NCBI GenBank assembly: GCA_017304475.1
Contig: JAFKKV010000021.1
Location: 62,001 to 126,000 of the forward strand
Direction: 5' to 3'
DNA: 64,000 bases
Source of the DNA: Hyphomicrobiales bacterium
Lineage (GTDB): Bacteria; Pseudomonadota; Alphaproteobacteria; Rhizobiales; Phreatobacteraceae
The translations under genes and the position numbers were made by a program. A model generated the notes under the pieces. That model saw nothing but the letters and a program-made list of their open reading frames with translations, searched no databases and was not told where the DNA came from. Positions 1 through 9,185 of this stretch are shown here, piece after piece (position 1 is the stretch's first letter; every line of letters begins with the position of its first letter).

Positions 1-839
1 TTCAGGCGGCGATCGATCTGCCGCTGGATCTGTTCGGCGCTGGCCAGGATGATCGGGTCGGCTGCAGTCCCGTCCTGCGCGGCACGCAGAATGACGACGC
101 TGAGCGGCGTCTTGATGGCATGGGCGAGATTGGCGGCATCCTGGCGTGACCGCTCGGCGGCCGTCGCCAGTTGCGCGATCAACCGGTTCACGGCGTCGGC
201 CACGCCTTCCAGATTGGCGATACCGGGGCGCGCCACGGTTTCGGCGTCGCCGGCACGAACCTGTTCGATGTCGTGGGCAAGCTGGCGCACGGGCCGCAGG
301 CCCCAGCTGATCTGGGCGGTCAGGCCGGCGATCAGCGCGCATGCGAGGCCGAGCATGGTCCACAGAATGGTGACCTGGATGCCGGTGACTTCGGCCTCGA
401 TTTCGGCGAGCGGTGCGGTCACCAGGAGCTGCGCGGGCGTCGTTTCGTCGGGGATCGGTCGCCTCATGAATGTCACGCGCTCGCCGAGCGTGCCGGCGCC
501 GGTCTCCCCCCTGGCGCTGGCCAGGAAATGCGCGGGGTCTCGGCCGGCGAAGGAGCGTGACTGTGCGATGGCCTTCCCACCGGTTTCCACCAGCCAGTAC
601 CAGCCGGAGCGGGCCCGTCCGAAACCGGCCTCGTCCGGCTGCCGCCCGACCGACACGGTGCCGTCGCTGCCGATATCCATATTGGTCGCCAGTTGATCGG
701 CGGCGGCGGCCAGCCTGAGGTCGAGGGAGCGCCGGGCGGAGCGTTCGGCGAAGCCGCCGAGCAGCGCGGTGACGAGGGCGATCGCCGCGATCGTCCAGAT
801 CGCGGTGATCAGCATCAGCCGGCCTTCAAGCGAGCGCAT
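1..839 (-). CDS. Sensor histidine kinase, PhoQ-like (partial, C-terminus outside window)
   Basis: Inner-membrane sensor kinase, probably phosphorylating the response regulator encoded just upstream. Translation from ATG at 839 gives a membrane segment at residues 8-28, a periplasmic sensor of about 125 residues, a second membrane segment at 156-177, a HAMP-like linker and the dimerisation H-box (NLAHAIKTPLS) with phospho-acceptor His240. The frame stays open to base 2, so the ATP-binding domain lies beyond the left edge. The start overlaps the 3' end of the regulator gene by 14 bases, so the pair should be co-translated. The signal being sensed cannot be read from the sequence. Confidence 0.9.
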   Translation of the reverse strand, partial: MRSLEGRLMLITAIWTIAAIALVTALLGGFAERSARRSLDLRLAAAADQLATNMDIGSDGTVSVGRQPDEAGFGRARSGWYWLVETGGKAIAQSRSFAGRDPAHFLASARGETGAGTLGERVTFMRRPIPDETTPAQLLVTAPLAEIEAEVTGIQVTILWTMLGLACALIAGLTAQISWGLRPVRQLAHDIEQVRAGDAETVARPGIANLEGVADAVNRLIAQLATAAERSRQDAANLAHAIKTPLSVVILRAAQDGTAADPIILASAEQIQRQIDRRL

Positions 840-1518
840 CCCCGGCCCCTCCGCGCCGCAACCGGTAGCCTGCGCCCCGCACCGTCTCGATCAGGTCGGC
901 ACCGAGCTTGCGGCGCAGGCGGCTGACGATGACCTCGAGCGAATTGAAATCGCGATCGCTGTCGTGGTCATAGACATGGTCGGTCAGCTCCGATCGCGAC
1001 ACGACCTGTTCAGGGCGATGGACCAGGTAGTTCAGGACGCGCGTCTCGAGGGCCGTCAGGCGAACCGGCACGCCCTCCAGCTCCGCCGTGCCGGTCACCG
1101 TGTCGACGGTGACGGCGCCGATCTGGATGCGCGGCGAGGCGTGTCCGGCAGTGCGCCGGATCAGGGCATCGAGCCTCAGGAGCAGTTCCTCGATGCGGAA
1201 GGGCTTGGTGACATAGTCGTCGGCTCCGGCGCGGAAGGCAGCGGCCTTGTCGGCCAGTCGGTCGCGCGCGGTCAGCACCAGAACGGGCGTGGCGACGCCA
1301 TCGGCGCGAATACGCGAGAGCACGCTGACGCCGTCGATTTTCGGCAGCCCGAGATCGAGGATGATGGCGCCGTAGGAACCGGTTGTCGCCTGATGCGCGG
1401 CGTCCTCGCCGTCGCGGCTGAGGTCGATGACATAGCGCTCGGCCGATAGCCGCGAGACGATCTCGGCCGCCAGAGGCGCATCGTCTTCGACCAGGAGCAG
1501 ACGCATCGGCGGGGCCAT
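826..1518 (-). CDS. OmpR/PhoP-family response regulator
   Basis: DNA-binding response regulator of 230 residues, partner of the overlapping histidine kinase. The receiver domain has acidic pocket Glu11/Asp12/Asp13, phospho-acceptor Asp55 in the motif ILDLGLPK, the conserved Thr (LVLTARD) and the Lys of the TKPF motif; the C-terminal half is a winged helix ending in RLRRKLG and TVRGAGYRL. Two starts are possible, ATG 1518 or ATG 1506 (the latter begins directly with the domain); neither has a clear Shine-Dalgarno. It is divergent from the PepSY-like gene at 1664, a likely target because two-component genes of this type often neighbour PepSY proteins. Confidence 0.93.
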   Translation of the reverse strand: MAPPMRLLLVEDDAPLAAEIVSRLSAERYVIDLSRDGEDAAHQATTGSYGAIILDLGLPKIDGVSVLSRIRADGVATPVLVLTARDRLADKAAAFRAGADDYVTKPFRIEELLLRLDALIRRTAGHASPRIQIGAVTVDTVTGTAELEGVPVRLTALETRVLNYLVHRPEQVVSRSELTDHVYDHDSDRDFNSLEVIVSRLRRKLGADLIETVRGAGYRLRRGGAGDALA

Positions 1519-1575
1519 CCGGATGGGGCGAGAGGATCGGCGGAGAAAGGCAGGCTCGGGATAGGGCGACCCACC

Positions 1576-1590
1576 TTAACCCTGGTTGAA
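1576..1590. promoter_or_regulatory. Imperfect inverted repeat between divergent genes, possible regulator box
   Basis: TTAACC and GGTTGA arms separated by two bases lie in the 145-base intergenic region between the response regulator and the exported PepSY-like protein. Position and near-symmetry suit an autoregulatory site for the response regulator; this is inference only. Confidence 0.3.
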
Positions 1591-1663
1591 CCGCGAGCGA
1601 CAGGCAGGGTTGGGGGGCAGGGGGCCAGAAGGGACCTCGTCAAGCCATGAAGAGGAGGCCCTC

Positions 1664-2488
1664 ATGATCACGCCCCTGATCCCCGATATCCGTCGCAGCA
1701 TGCTTCGGTCGGCGTCATTCGCCGCCATTCTGACCGCGGCCGTCGCCGGCGGCGGCCTGATCACTGCCGCACCGGTCTCAGCGCAGACCGCTCCGGCCGG
1801 AACGGCTGTCGCCGACAGCGTTGTCCAGGGCCGTATTCTCGATCGTTTCGGCGACCGTCTCGTGATCGAGGGCTCTGCTGGCCGGATCCTCGTCGATGTG
1901 CAGGCGGTCGCAAGACAGGCCGCTGATCTCGCACCAGGCCAGGCGGTTGTCGCCGAGGGGCTCCTGAACGCCAGGGTCCTGCAGGCGCGCCGCATCTCTG
2001 CCGCGGACAGCGAGCCGGTGGTGATCGGCTCGCCGGGCGCGGCTCCCGTGGCGCCGCCGGCCCCCGTGCCGCCGCCCGCGCCCGAAGTGCAGTTCGCCTC
2101 GCGGCCGCCGCTCGACGACAATGCCATCGGGGCAACATTGCAAGGCGCGGGCTTTACCGCGGCCGGCGCTCCGGTGCGCGACGGCAAGGACACCGAGATT
2201 GCCGTTCGCGACGGCCAGGGCCGGGCATGGACGGCCTCGCTCGACCGCTTCGGCCGGCTGAGCGAGGTCGAACTCGCCGACTATGACGACGACAATCTCC
2301 CGGCAAGACCGGCCTTCGCCGCCCAGGAACTATCGCAGATCGTCGCCCGTGGCGGCTTTCAGGCGCGGGGGCCGGCCGAACGCCATGACGAGCATTTCGA
2401 AATCCTGGCGCTGAATCGCCGGTCGGAACTGATCGAGCTGCATGTCGACTTTGCCGGGCAGATCTACAAACAGGTCTGGGTTCGCTAG
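1664..2488 (+). CDS. Exported PepSY-like protein, copy 1
   Basis: Secreted or periplasmic protein of 274 residues. The start is set by AGGAGG at 1653-1658 just before ATG 1664. A long N-terminal signal (hydrophobic stretch ending in the PVSAQ-type cleavage region, about residue 42) is followed by an OB/BOF-like beta segment (VVQGRILDRFGDRLVIE), a proline-rich linker around residues 125-145, and two PepSY-like repeats (D-T-E-I-x-V-R-D-G and LHVDFAGQIYKQVW). The protein has a clear paralogue at 2979-3797. PepSY-like domains are thought to bind ligands or inhibit peptidases; no enzymatic motif is visible. Divergent from the two-component operon. Confidence 0.75.
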   Translation: MITPLIPDIRRSMLRSASFAAILTAAVAGGGLITAAPVSAQTAPAGTAVADSVVQGRILDRFGDRLVIEGSAGRILVDVQAVARQAADLAPGQAVVAEGLLNARVLQARRISAADSEPVVIGSPGAAPVAPPAPVPPPAPEVQFASRPPLDDNAIGATLQGAGFTAAGAPVRDGKDTEIAVRDGQGRAWTASLDRFGRLSEVELADYDDDNLPARPAFAAQELSQIVARGGFQARGPAERHDEHFEILALNRRSELIELHVDFAGQIYKQVWVR

Positions 2489-2511
2489 GCGAATTCGGCG
2501 CAATGGTTCAT

Positions 2512-2538
2512 CAGGGGCCGCGCCGGCCGCGGCCCCTG
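2512..2538 (+). terminator. GC-rich hairpin after PepSY-like copy 1
   Basis: Perfect 11-base arms (CAGGGGCCGCG and its complement) with a five-base loop, 23 bases after the stop codon. There is no T-tract, so it may be an RNA-stabilising hairpin or a weak terminator. Confidence 0.45.
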
Positions 2539-2581
2539 GCTATGCTACCGGTTTTCGCCGCCCCTTTGTCGCGAGGATTGC

Positions 2582-2932
2582 ATGTCCCTCCAGCAGATCA
2601 TGCCGATCGGCTTTCTGATCATTTCCAACGTGTTCATGACCTTTGCCTGGTATGGGCACCTGAAATTCGAGAACAAGCCGCTCTACGTCGTCATTGTCGC
2701 AAGCTGGGGCATTGCTTTCGTCGAATATTGCTTTGCCGTCCCGGCGAACCGCTATGGTCATGCGGTCTATAGCGCGGCCGAGCTTAAAACCATGCAGGAG
2801 GTCATCACCCTGGTGGTGTTTTCCGTCTTCTCGGTTTTCTACCTGGGCGAAAGCATCACGGCCAATCACCTCGTCGGTTTCGCCTTCATTTGCCTCGGCG
2901 CCTTTTTCATCTTCAAGGGGCCGATCGGCTGA
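2582..2932 (+). CDS. DMT-family small membrane protein (DUF486)
   Basis: Integral inner-membrane protein of 116 residues with four hydrophobic helices, about residues 6-24, 33-52, 66-84 and 92-112. The sequence (NVFMTFAWYGHLKF near the N-terminus, VPANRYG in the middle, HLVGFAFICLGAFFIFKG at the end) matches the DUF486 family, which resembles half-size drug/metabolite transporters. Members are uncharacterised; homodimerisation to a full transporter is an analogy with small multidrug resistance proteins. It sits between two paralogous PepSY-like genes on the same strand. Confidence 0.85.
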   Translation: MSLQQIMPIGFLIISNVFMTFAWYGHLKFENKPLYVVIVASWGIAFVEYCFAVPANRYGHAVYSAAELKTMQEVITLVVFSVFSVFYLGESITANHLVGFAFICLGAFFIFKGPIG

Positions 2933-2978
2933 AATCCGGTCATGGCCGTCTTCCACCCGGATCGATCGGGAGACCATC

Positions 2979-3797
2979 ATGTTGAGAAATCGGTGGAGCG
3001 GCATCCACCCGGGGCGCGCCCGGTGGTGGCATGTCGTCAGTCTCGGTGCCGTCCTTCTGGGGGGCCTGCCAGTGGTTTCGGCCGCCCGGGCATTCGCGCA
3101 GTTGACGATCGAGGAAGCGCTGGCCGGCGGCATCGTGTTGCGCGGCCGGGTGGCGGACGTGTTTGGCGACCGCCTGCTGTTCGAGGATGCCACGGGGCGG
3201 GTACTGGTGGAGCTGGCGGGCGCGACCGACAGGCCGGCGGCGATCGAGGCCGGCCAGACGCTGGTCATCGAGGGGCGGCTGCGCGGCCGGGTGCTGGATG
3301 CGCGGCGCGTGACGGCCACCGAAGGCGAGGCGATCGCGCACGGCGAGCCGCCCGTCGGATCCGGGCGCCCGGCCGACCAGGCCGCCACCAGCGCCTTGAT
3401 GCTGGCACTGACGCGGCCAGCCGATATCGCCGTCATGCGTGCGACGCTCGAGGCCGTCGGCTTTCGCACGGCCGGCAATCCTGTGCGCCATGAGAAGTCG
3501 ACGGAAATCCCCGTGCGCGACGCGCGCGGCAAGGCATGGGTCGCCTCGCTCGACCGTTTCGGTCGCATCGAGGAGATCGAGATCGCCGACTATGACGACG
3601 ACAGCGTTCCGGACCGGCCGGCCTTCGCTCTCGCTGATGTCGCCCAGCGCGTCGCGCGCGAGGGTTTCCGGCCGCAGGCCGCTGCCGAGCGCCGGCCCCA
3701 GCATTTCGAGATCCTGGTGCTGAACGTCCGGTCCGAGCTGGTCGAATTGCATGTTGATTTCGCCGGCCAGATCTACAAGCAGGTCTGGCTGCGTTGA
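2979..3797 (+). CDS. Exported PepSY-like protein, copy 2
   Basis: Paralogue of 1664-2488 with the same layout: signal peptide (about residues 1-38, ending ARAFA), OB-like segment (LRGRVADVFGDRLLFED), linker, then two PepSY-like repeats and the identical tail motif LHVDFAGQIYKQVW. It is 272 residues from ATG 2979; an in-frame upstream extension overlaps the DUF486 gene and is not needed. Shared blocks such as WxASLDRFGR and ADYDDD show a gene duplication. Function unknown; the pair is presumably periplasmic and may be under the adjacent two-component system. Confidence 0.75.
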   Translation: MLRNRWSGIHPGRARWWHVVSLGAVLLGGLPVVSAARAFAQLTIEEALAGGIVLRGRVADVFGDRLLFEDATGRVLVELAGATDRPAAIEAGQTLVIEGRLRGRVLDARRVTATEGEAIAHGEPPVGSGRPADQAATSALMLALTRPADIAVMRATLEAVGFRTAGNPVRHEKSTEIPVRDARGKAWVASLDRFGRIEEIEIADYDDDSVPDRPAFALADVAQRVAREGFRPQAAAERRPQHFEILVLNVRSELVELHVDFAGQIYKQVWLR

Positions 3798-3952
3798 TCG
3801 CCGTTGCGGATCGCTGCGCCTGACGCGATCGCGCCGGACGAGGCCGGGCATGCCGGTGAGGGCTCTACGCGCGGCCCGGATGGGCCATGGCGAGTGGAAA
3901 GCGGCGTCACCAGAAGGGATGAAGACTCGGCGCCCGGCAATTTCCGCGGTGG

Positions 3953-4585
3953 TTATCGCCCTGGCGCCGGCCTGTTGGCGGCAGCCGGCCATCGGCAGGC
4001 CTCGCCGACATTGCGGCGGATCTCGTTCAGCCCTTCCAGCCGGAAAGTGCCTTCGAAGCGGATGTTGCGCACGCCTTCGACACGGACGAACAGCCGGCCG
4101 GCGGCCGGCAGCGACCGGAGAAAGCCGATCGCATTCTCGGACAGGAGCGCCTCCTGGGACGTATTGGCGATCGTCCATTGGCTGTCGGTTGCCGGCTGAG
4201 AGTCGATCCGGACGATCACTTTGGCGGTGCGTCCGACCGCGAGCAGCGAGTCGCGCGAGACCGAAACGCTCGTCTGCCCCTCGAAGCAGCGGATATTCAG
4301 CGCGATACGCTCTTCGCCCCAGGGTTCGACCGGCTTCTGCGTCGCGCTCACGATGCGTGAATCGTCGACCGGCGAGGTTGCGGTCTGGACCTCCCAATTG
4401 CCGACGCGCCCAGGCGCCGGCGGCGTTGGCCGGGCGATCTGGTCGAAGCATTTGAGGCGGTCGGCATCGGCGGCGATGCCCGCGCAGCGGCCGAGCGCGG
4501 CGCGTGGATCGTCCTGGGCCGCGGCATGGCCGACAAGGCCGAGCAGCGTGGCGGCGGCGAGAGCGAGAACCCGTTTGCGTGCCAT
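3953..4585 (-). CDS. VasI/TagO-like exported protein
   Basis: Protein of 210 residues from ATG 4585, with a signal peptide of about 23 residues (ending GHAAAQ). The mature part has the pattern of VasI/TagO-type proteins: an N-terminal CAGIAADADRLKCFDQIA segment with two Cys, then W-E-V-x-T-A-T-S-P-V-D-D-S and a beta-rich domain with Cys in NIRCFEGQ and GEACRW. Relatives are accessory proteins of type VI secretion, but no other T6SS gene is in this window, so it may be a free-standing envelope protein. Convergent with the upstream PepSY-like gene. Confidence 0.6.
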   Translation of the reverse strand: MARKRVLALAAATLLGLVGHAAAQDDPRAALGRCAGIAADADRLKCFDQIARPTPPAPGRVGNWEVQTATSPVDDSRIVSATQKPVEPWGEERIALNIRCFEGQTSVSVSRDSLLAVGRTAKVIVRIDSQPATDSQWTIANTSQEALLSENAIGFLRSLPAAGRLFVRVEGVRNIRFEGTFRLEGLNEIRRNVGEACRWPAAANRPAPGR

Positions 4586-4631
4586 GACCAGAGAGTTAAG
4601 GGCTCTCCCGGTCATGGGCAAGGCGGCCGGC

Positions 4632-5927
4632 TCAAGAGGAGAAGCCTTCATTGGGCAGCCGCGCGGCCAGGATCTTGTCGATCCGGCGGCCGTCGAGGTC
4701 GACGACCTCGAAGCGAAATCCAAGCGTCTCGACCGCCTCGCCGGTTTCCGGCAAATGGTGCAATTCGGCGATGACCAGGCCCGCCGCGGTCTCGTAGCTG
4801 CGTTTCCGCGGCAGGACGATGCCGAGCCGATCGGCCATTTCATCGGCCGGCATGGAGCCGGCGATGAGCCAGGAGCCGTCGGCACGCTCGACCGCCTCCG
4901 GATCGTGCGAATGGGTGTCCGACTGGAACGCGCCGGCAATGGCATCGAGGATGTCGGCGGGCGTCACGATACCTTCGAAATGGCCATATTCGTCATGGAC
5001 CAGCGCCATGGGCACCGGGGCCTCGCGCAGCACGTTCAACACATCGAGTGCATCGACCGTATCCGGAATGACCGGGGCGACCCTGACATGAGCGCGGATA
5101 TCCAGGGGCCGGTCGGCCAGCGCCGCAGTCAGCAGATCGCGGGCCTGAATGACGCCGATCATATTGTCCGGGTCGCCGTCGGCGACCGGCAGGCGGGATT
5201 GCCGGGTGTTCATCAGCGCGGCTTTGATCTCGTCATCCGACTGGGAGAGATTGATCCAGTCGACATCGGTCCGCGGCGTCATGATGGCGCGCACGGCGCG
5301 GTCGCCAAGCCGGAGCACGCCGGAAATCATCGCGCGCTCGTCGGTTTCGATCACGCCGGCGCTCTCAGCATCGGCGACGATCATCCTGATCTCCTCATGC
5401 GTCACCGTGTGGGCGGCATCGCCGGAACTGCCGAGCGCGCGAAAGATCAGCTTGGTCGAGGCGTCGAGCACCCAGACGACCGGCGCGCCGACCCGCGAAA
5501 CCAGCGACATCAGCGGCGCCACGAGACAAGCGAGTCGCTCCGAATTGCGCAGGGCCAGGTTTTTCGGCACGAGTTCGCCGATCACCACCGACAGATAGGT
5601 GATGACGGCAATGACCAGGCCATAACCGAGCGGCTCGGCGACGGTCGGCGGCACGCCATATTCGCCGAAAATCTCGGTGAGCCGTCGGCCGAGGGCCGCG
5701 CCCGAAAAGGCACCGGCCAGAATGCCGATCAGGGTGATGCCGATCTGCACCGTGGAAAGGAAGCGGCCGGGGTCCTCGGCCAGCGCGAGCGCGGTGGCGG
5801 CGCCTCGGCGGCCTGATTCGGCCATGCTTTTCAGGCGGGATTTGCGGGCCGAAACAATAGCCAGCTCAGACAGCGAAAAAACGCCGTTGAGGGCGATAAG
5901 TCCAATCGCGACAAGAAGTTCGATCAC
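4632..5927 (-). CDS. CorC/HlyC (CNNM-type) family membrane protein
   Basis: Inner-membrane protein of 431 residues. The N-terminal DUF21/CNNM domain (about residues 1-190) has three to four helices and the motif VVIGELVPKNLALR; two CBS domains follow (about 205-330, with IMTPRTDVDWI and DEYGHFEGIVTPADIL), then a C-terminal CorC_HlyC domain (about 345-425). Family members act in Mg2+/Co2+ export; the haemolysin label in databases is historical. The start read here is GTG at 5927, placing the first helix at the N-terminus. It stands alone, 46 bases upstream of the VasI-like gene on the same strand. Confidence 0.9.
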   Translation of the reverse strand: MIELLVAIGLIALNGVFSLSELAIVSARKSRLKSMAESGRRGAATALALAEDPGRFLSTVQIGITLIGILAGAFSGAALGRRLTEIFGEYGVPPTVAEPLGYGLVIAVITYLSVVIGELVPKNLALRNSERLACLVAPLMSLVSRVGAPVVWVLDASTKLIFRALGSSGDAAHTVTHEEIRMIVADAESAGVIETDERAMISGVLRLGDRAVRAIMTPRTDVDWINLSQSDDEIKAALMNTRQSRLPVADGDPDNMIGVIQARDLLTAALADRPLDIRAHVRVAPVIPDTVDALDVLNVLREAPVPMALVHDEYGHFEGIVTPADILDAIAGAFQSDTHSHDPEAVERADGSWLIAGSMPADEMADRLGIVLPRKRSYETAAGLVIAELHHLPETGEAVETLGFRFEVVDLDGRRIDKILAARLPNEGFSS

Positions 5928-6101
5928 TGATCCAGAGGACCCGTTCGCGAACGGCGACCGGACCTATCCTTGGTTGTTGACGATGGCCGGAAAATCGCAT
6001 TCCCGACGTTGCGCGTCAACTGAGGGACATGCACGACCGGGCAGCGCCACGCTGGCGGGATCGGCGGGAGCGCCGCCGCCCCGGGCAATGCCTCCGGCAC
6101 C

Positions 6102-9100
6102 CTATGCGTGCTCGGCGGCCATGACCTCGGCCGGACGCGTCTCCGCCTCCGGTTCCTTGATGCGGAACCAGGCGACATAGAGGGCCGGCAGGAACAGCAG
6201 CGTCAGCACCGTGCCGACGATGATGCCGCCCATCATCGCATAGGCCATGGGCCCCCAGAACACTTCGCGCGCGATCGGGATCAGCGCGAGGCTGGCTGCC
6301 GCGGCTGTCAGCATGATCGGCCGCATCCGGTGCTCGGTCGCTTCCGTAACCGCCTCCCAGGGCGGCCGGCCTTCCGCCCTGAGCTCCTCGATCTGGACGA
6401 TCAGGATCACCGAATTGCGGATCAGGATGCCGATCAGCGCGAGAACGCCGAGGATGGCGACGAAACCGAGCGGCGCCCCGCTCGGCAGCAGCGCCGCGAC
6501 GACCCCGATGAGCGCCAGCGGCGCCACCGCCACCACCAGGAACAGGCGCTGGAAGCTCTGCAGCTGGATCATCAGGATGGTCAGCATGATGAACAGCATC
6601 ATCGGCACGACGGCGGCGATCGGCGCCTGGCTCTCGGCGCTTGCTTCCACGCTGCCGCCGACGACGACCTTGTAGCCGGCCGGCAGTTTTGCCCGGAACG
6701 CCTGGACCGCGCGGTCGAGATCCTTCACCACCGTGTCGGGCTGGACGTCGTCGATGATGCCGGCCTTGATGGTGATGGTCGGCTGGCGGGCACGGCGCCA
6801 GACCACCGGCTGTTCCAGCGCATAGCGGAACGAGGCAATGGCCGCGAGCGGTACCGACTGGCCGTTGGCGCCGGGCAATTGCAGGTTCTGCAGCGTGTCG
6901 ATCGAGCCGCGCTCGTCGGCTCGCGCCCGCGCCAGCACGTCGATCAGATAGACGTCGTCGCGCACCTGGGTGACGGCGGTGCCGCCGACGATGCCGGCAA
7001 GCGCACCAGCGATGTCCTGCGAGGTGACGCCGAGCTGGCGCGCCTTGTCCTGGAGCACCTCGACCTTGACCACGCGCGCCGGCTCGTTCCAGTCGAAGGT
7101 GATATCGCCGAGATGGCGATTGGAGGCCATGGCCGTGCCAAGGTTCATGGCAAGTGTTCGCACCGCCTGAATGTCCGGGCCGCTGAGCCGATATTGCACG
7201 GGGCGGCCGACAGGCGGGCCGATGTCGAGCAGCTTCACGAAGGCATCGGTGCCGACGAAGGTCTTTTTCAGATAGTCCTGCAGCTTGACGCGCAGCCGGT
7301 CGCGGGCCGCCAGGCTCCTGGTGACGATGATGGTCTGGCCGAAGGAGGGATCGGCCGGCTGCACATCGAACGACAAGACGAAGCGCATCGCGCCCTGGCC
7401 GACATAGCTCGACCAGCGTTCGATATCGGCATTGCCGGCCAGCATTTCCCGCTCGAACCTCGCCATCTGGGCGTCGGTCTCGGCGATCGAGGAGTTCTGC
7501 GGCAGGTTCCAGTCGACGATCAGTTCGGGCCGGTCGGAGGCCGGGAAGAACTGCTGCTGGACGAAGCGCATGCCGAAGACCGAGAGCAGGAAAACCAGCA
7601 CGGTGACGGCGATCGTGGCCCAGCGATAGCGCATGCAGGCGATGAGCAGGCTGGCGAAGATGGATGCGAACCGCCCCTTCTGCTCGTGATGCTGCTTCAT
7701 CGTGGCGGGCAGGATGGCGACGCCGAGCAGCGGCGCGAACAGCACAGCGACGATCCAGGAGACGACGAGCGACACGGCGATCACCACGAACAGGGTGAAG
7801 GTGAACTCGCCGGCATTGGAATTGTTGAGGCCGATGGGGATGAAGCCGGCGACCGTCACCAGCGTGCCGGTCAGCATCGGAAAGGCCGTCGACGTATAGA
7901 CATAGGTCGCCGCCTTTCGCAGCGTATCCCCGGCCTCCAGCCGGGCGACCATCATCTCGACGGCGATCATGGCGTCATCGACCAGCAGGCCGAGTGCGAT
8001 GATCAGCGCACCGAGCGAGATGCGCTGCAGCGAGATGCCGAGATAGGCCATGACCAGGAAGGTGATGGCGAGCACGAGCGGGATCGACAGCGCCACCACG
8101 AAGCCGGCGCGGAAGCCGAGGCTGATGAAGCTCACCGCGAGCACGATGGCGACCGCCTCGAACAGCGCGCGGGTGAAGCCGGAGACCGCCTCGTCGACCA
8201 CTTTGGGCTGGTCGGAGACCAGGTGGACGCCGACGCCGATCGGCAGATCGGCCTGGATCCGGCGCATTTCGATTTCCAGCGCCTTGCCGAATTCGAGCAG
8301 GTTCGAACCCGGTTTCATGCCGATGGCGAGCGCGATCGCGGGCCGCCCGTCGAAGCGGAACAGCGAGGTCGGCGGATCCTGATAGCCGCGCGTGATGGTC
8401 GCGACGTCGCTCAGCCGGAAAAACTTGCCGTTCACCTGCAGATTGATCGCCTGCAGGCTTTCCTCCGAGGCGAACTGGCCGCTGACCCGGATGCTGACGC
8501 GCTCCGGACCGGCCTGGATCACCCCAGAGGGGGTGATGGCGTTCTGCGCCCGCAGGGTGGCGAGGATCGCCTGCTGGTCGAGGCCGAGGGCGGCCACCTG
8601 GCGGGTCGAGAACTCGAGATAGATCACCTCGTTCTGGGCGCCGACAATGTCGACCCGGCCGACATTGGGCACGGTCAGGACGGCAGTGCGGGCATTCTCG
8701 ACATAGTCGCGCAACTGGCGCTGGGTCAGCCCGTCGGAGGTGAAGGCGTAGATATTGCCGTAGACGTCGCCGAACCGGTCGTTGAAGGCCGGACCGACGA
8801 CGCCCTGCGGGAACTGGCCCCTGATGTCGCCGATCATGTTGCGCACCTGCAGCCAGATGCCCGGAACGTCGCGCCCCTTGGTGGTGGCTTTCAGGTTGAC
8901 GAAGATCAGCGTCTGGCCAGGTGTCGTGGTCGAGCGTGTGTAGTCGAGGCTGTCCAGCTCCTCGAGCTTCTTCTCGATCCGCTCGGTGACCTGGCGGGTC
9001 GTTTCCTCCACCGAAGCCCCCGGCCATTGCGCCGAGATCGTCATGGTCTTGATGGTGAAGGAGGGGTCTTCCTCGCGGCCGAGGCTCAGATAGGAGAACA

Positions 9101-9185
9101 GCCCGGCGACCATGAAGACCAGCATGAAATACCAGACCAGCGAGGAATGGTTCAGCGCCCAGTCGGAGAGGTTGAATTTTTTCAC
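6102..9185 (-). CDS. RND efflux pump permease, HAE family (TriC-like)
   Basis: Proton-driven inner-membrane pump of 1027 residues with the RND plan: one helix, a large periplasmic loop, six helices, then the same again. Asp403/Asp404 in GLLVDDAMIAVE are the proton-relay pair of helix 4 and mark a hydrophobe/amphiphile-type pump rather than a metal pump. The GTG start overlaps the stop codon of the adaptor gene by four bases (GTGA), so translation is coupled. It is the last gene of a three-gene operon with two adaptors; no TolC-type outer-membrane factor is nearby and one must be borrowed. Substrates cannot be predicted. Confidence 0.94.
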   Translation of the reverse strand: MKKFNLSDWALNHSSLVWYFMLVFMVAGLFSYLSLGREEDPSFTIKTMTISAQWPGASVEETTRQVTERIEKKLEELDSLDYTRSTTTPGQTLIFVNLKATTKGRDVPGIWLQVRNMIGDIRGQFPQGVVGPAFNDRFGDVYGNIYAFTSDGLTQRQLRDYVENARTAVLTVPNVGRVDIVGAQNEVIYLEFSTRQVAALGLDQQAILATLRAQNAITPSGVIQAGPERVSIRVSGQFASEESLQAINLQVNGKFFRLSDVATITRGYQDPPTSLFRFDGRPAIALAIGMKPGSNLLEFGKALEIEMRRIQADLPIGVGVHLVSDQPKVVDEAVSGFTRALFEAVAIVLAVSFISLGFRAGFVVALSIPLVLAITFLVMAYLGISLQRISLGALIIALGLLVDDAMIAVEMMVARLEAGDTLRKAATYVYTSTAFPMLTGTLVTVAGFIPIGLNNSNAGEFTFTLFVVIAVSLVVSWIVAVLFAPLLGVAILPATMKQHHEQKGRFASIFASLLIACMRYRWATIAVTVLVFLLSVFGMRFVQQQFFPASDRPELIVDWNLPQNSSIAETDAQMARFEREMLAGNADIERWSSYVGQGAMRFVLSFDVQPADPSFGQTIIVTRSLAARDRLRVKLQDYLKKTFVGTDAFVKLLDIGPPVGRPVQYRLSGPDIQAVRTLAMNLGTAMASNRHLGDITFDWNEPARVVKVEVLQDKARQLGVTSQDIAGALAGIVGGTAVTQVRDDVYLIDVLARARADERGSIDTLQNLQLPGANGQSVPLAAIASFRYALEQPVVWRRARQPTITIKAGIIDDVQPDTVVKDLDRAVQAFRAKLPAGYKVVVGGSVEASAESQAPIAAVVPMMLFIMLTILMIQLQSFQRLFLVVAVAPLALIGVVAALLPSGAPLGFVAILGVLALIGILIRNSVILIVQIEELRAEGRPPWEAVTEATEHRMRPIMLTAAAASLALIPIAREVFWGPMAYAMMGGIIVGTVLTLLFLPALYVAWFRIKEPEAETRPAEVMAAEHA

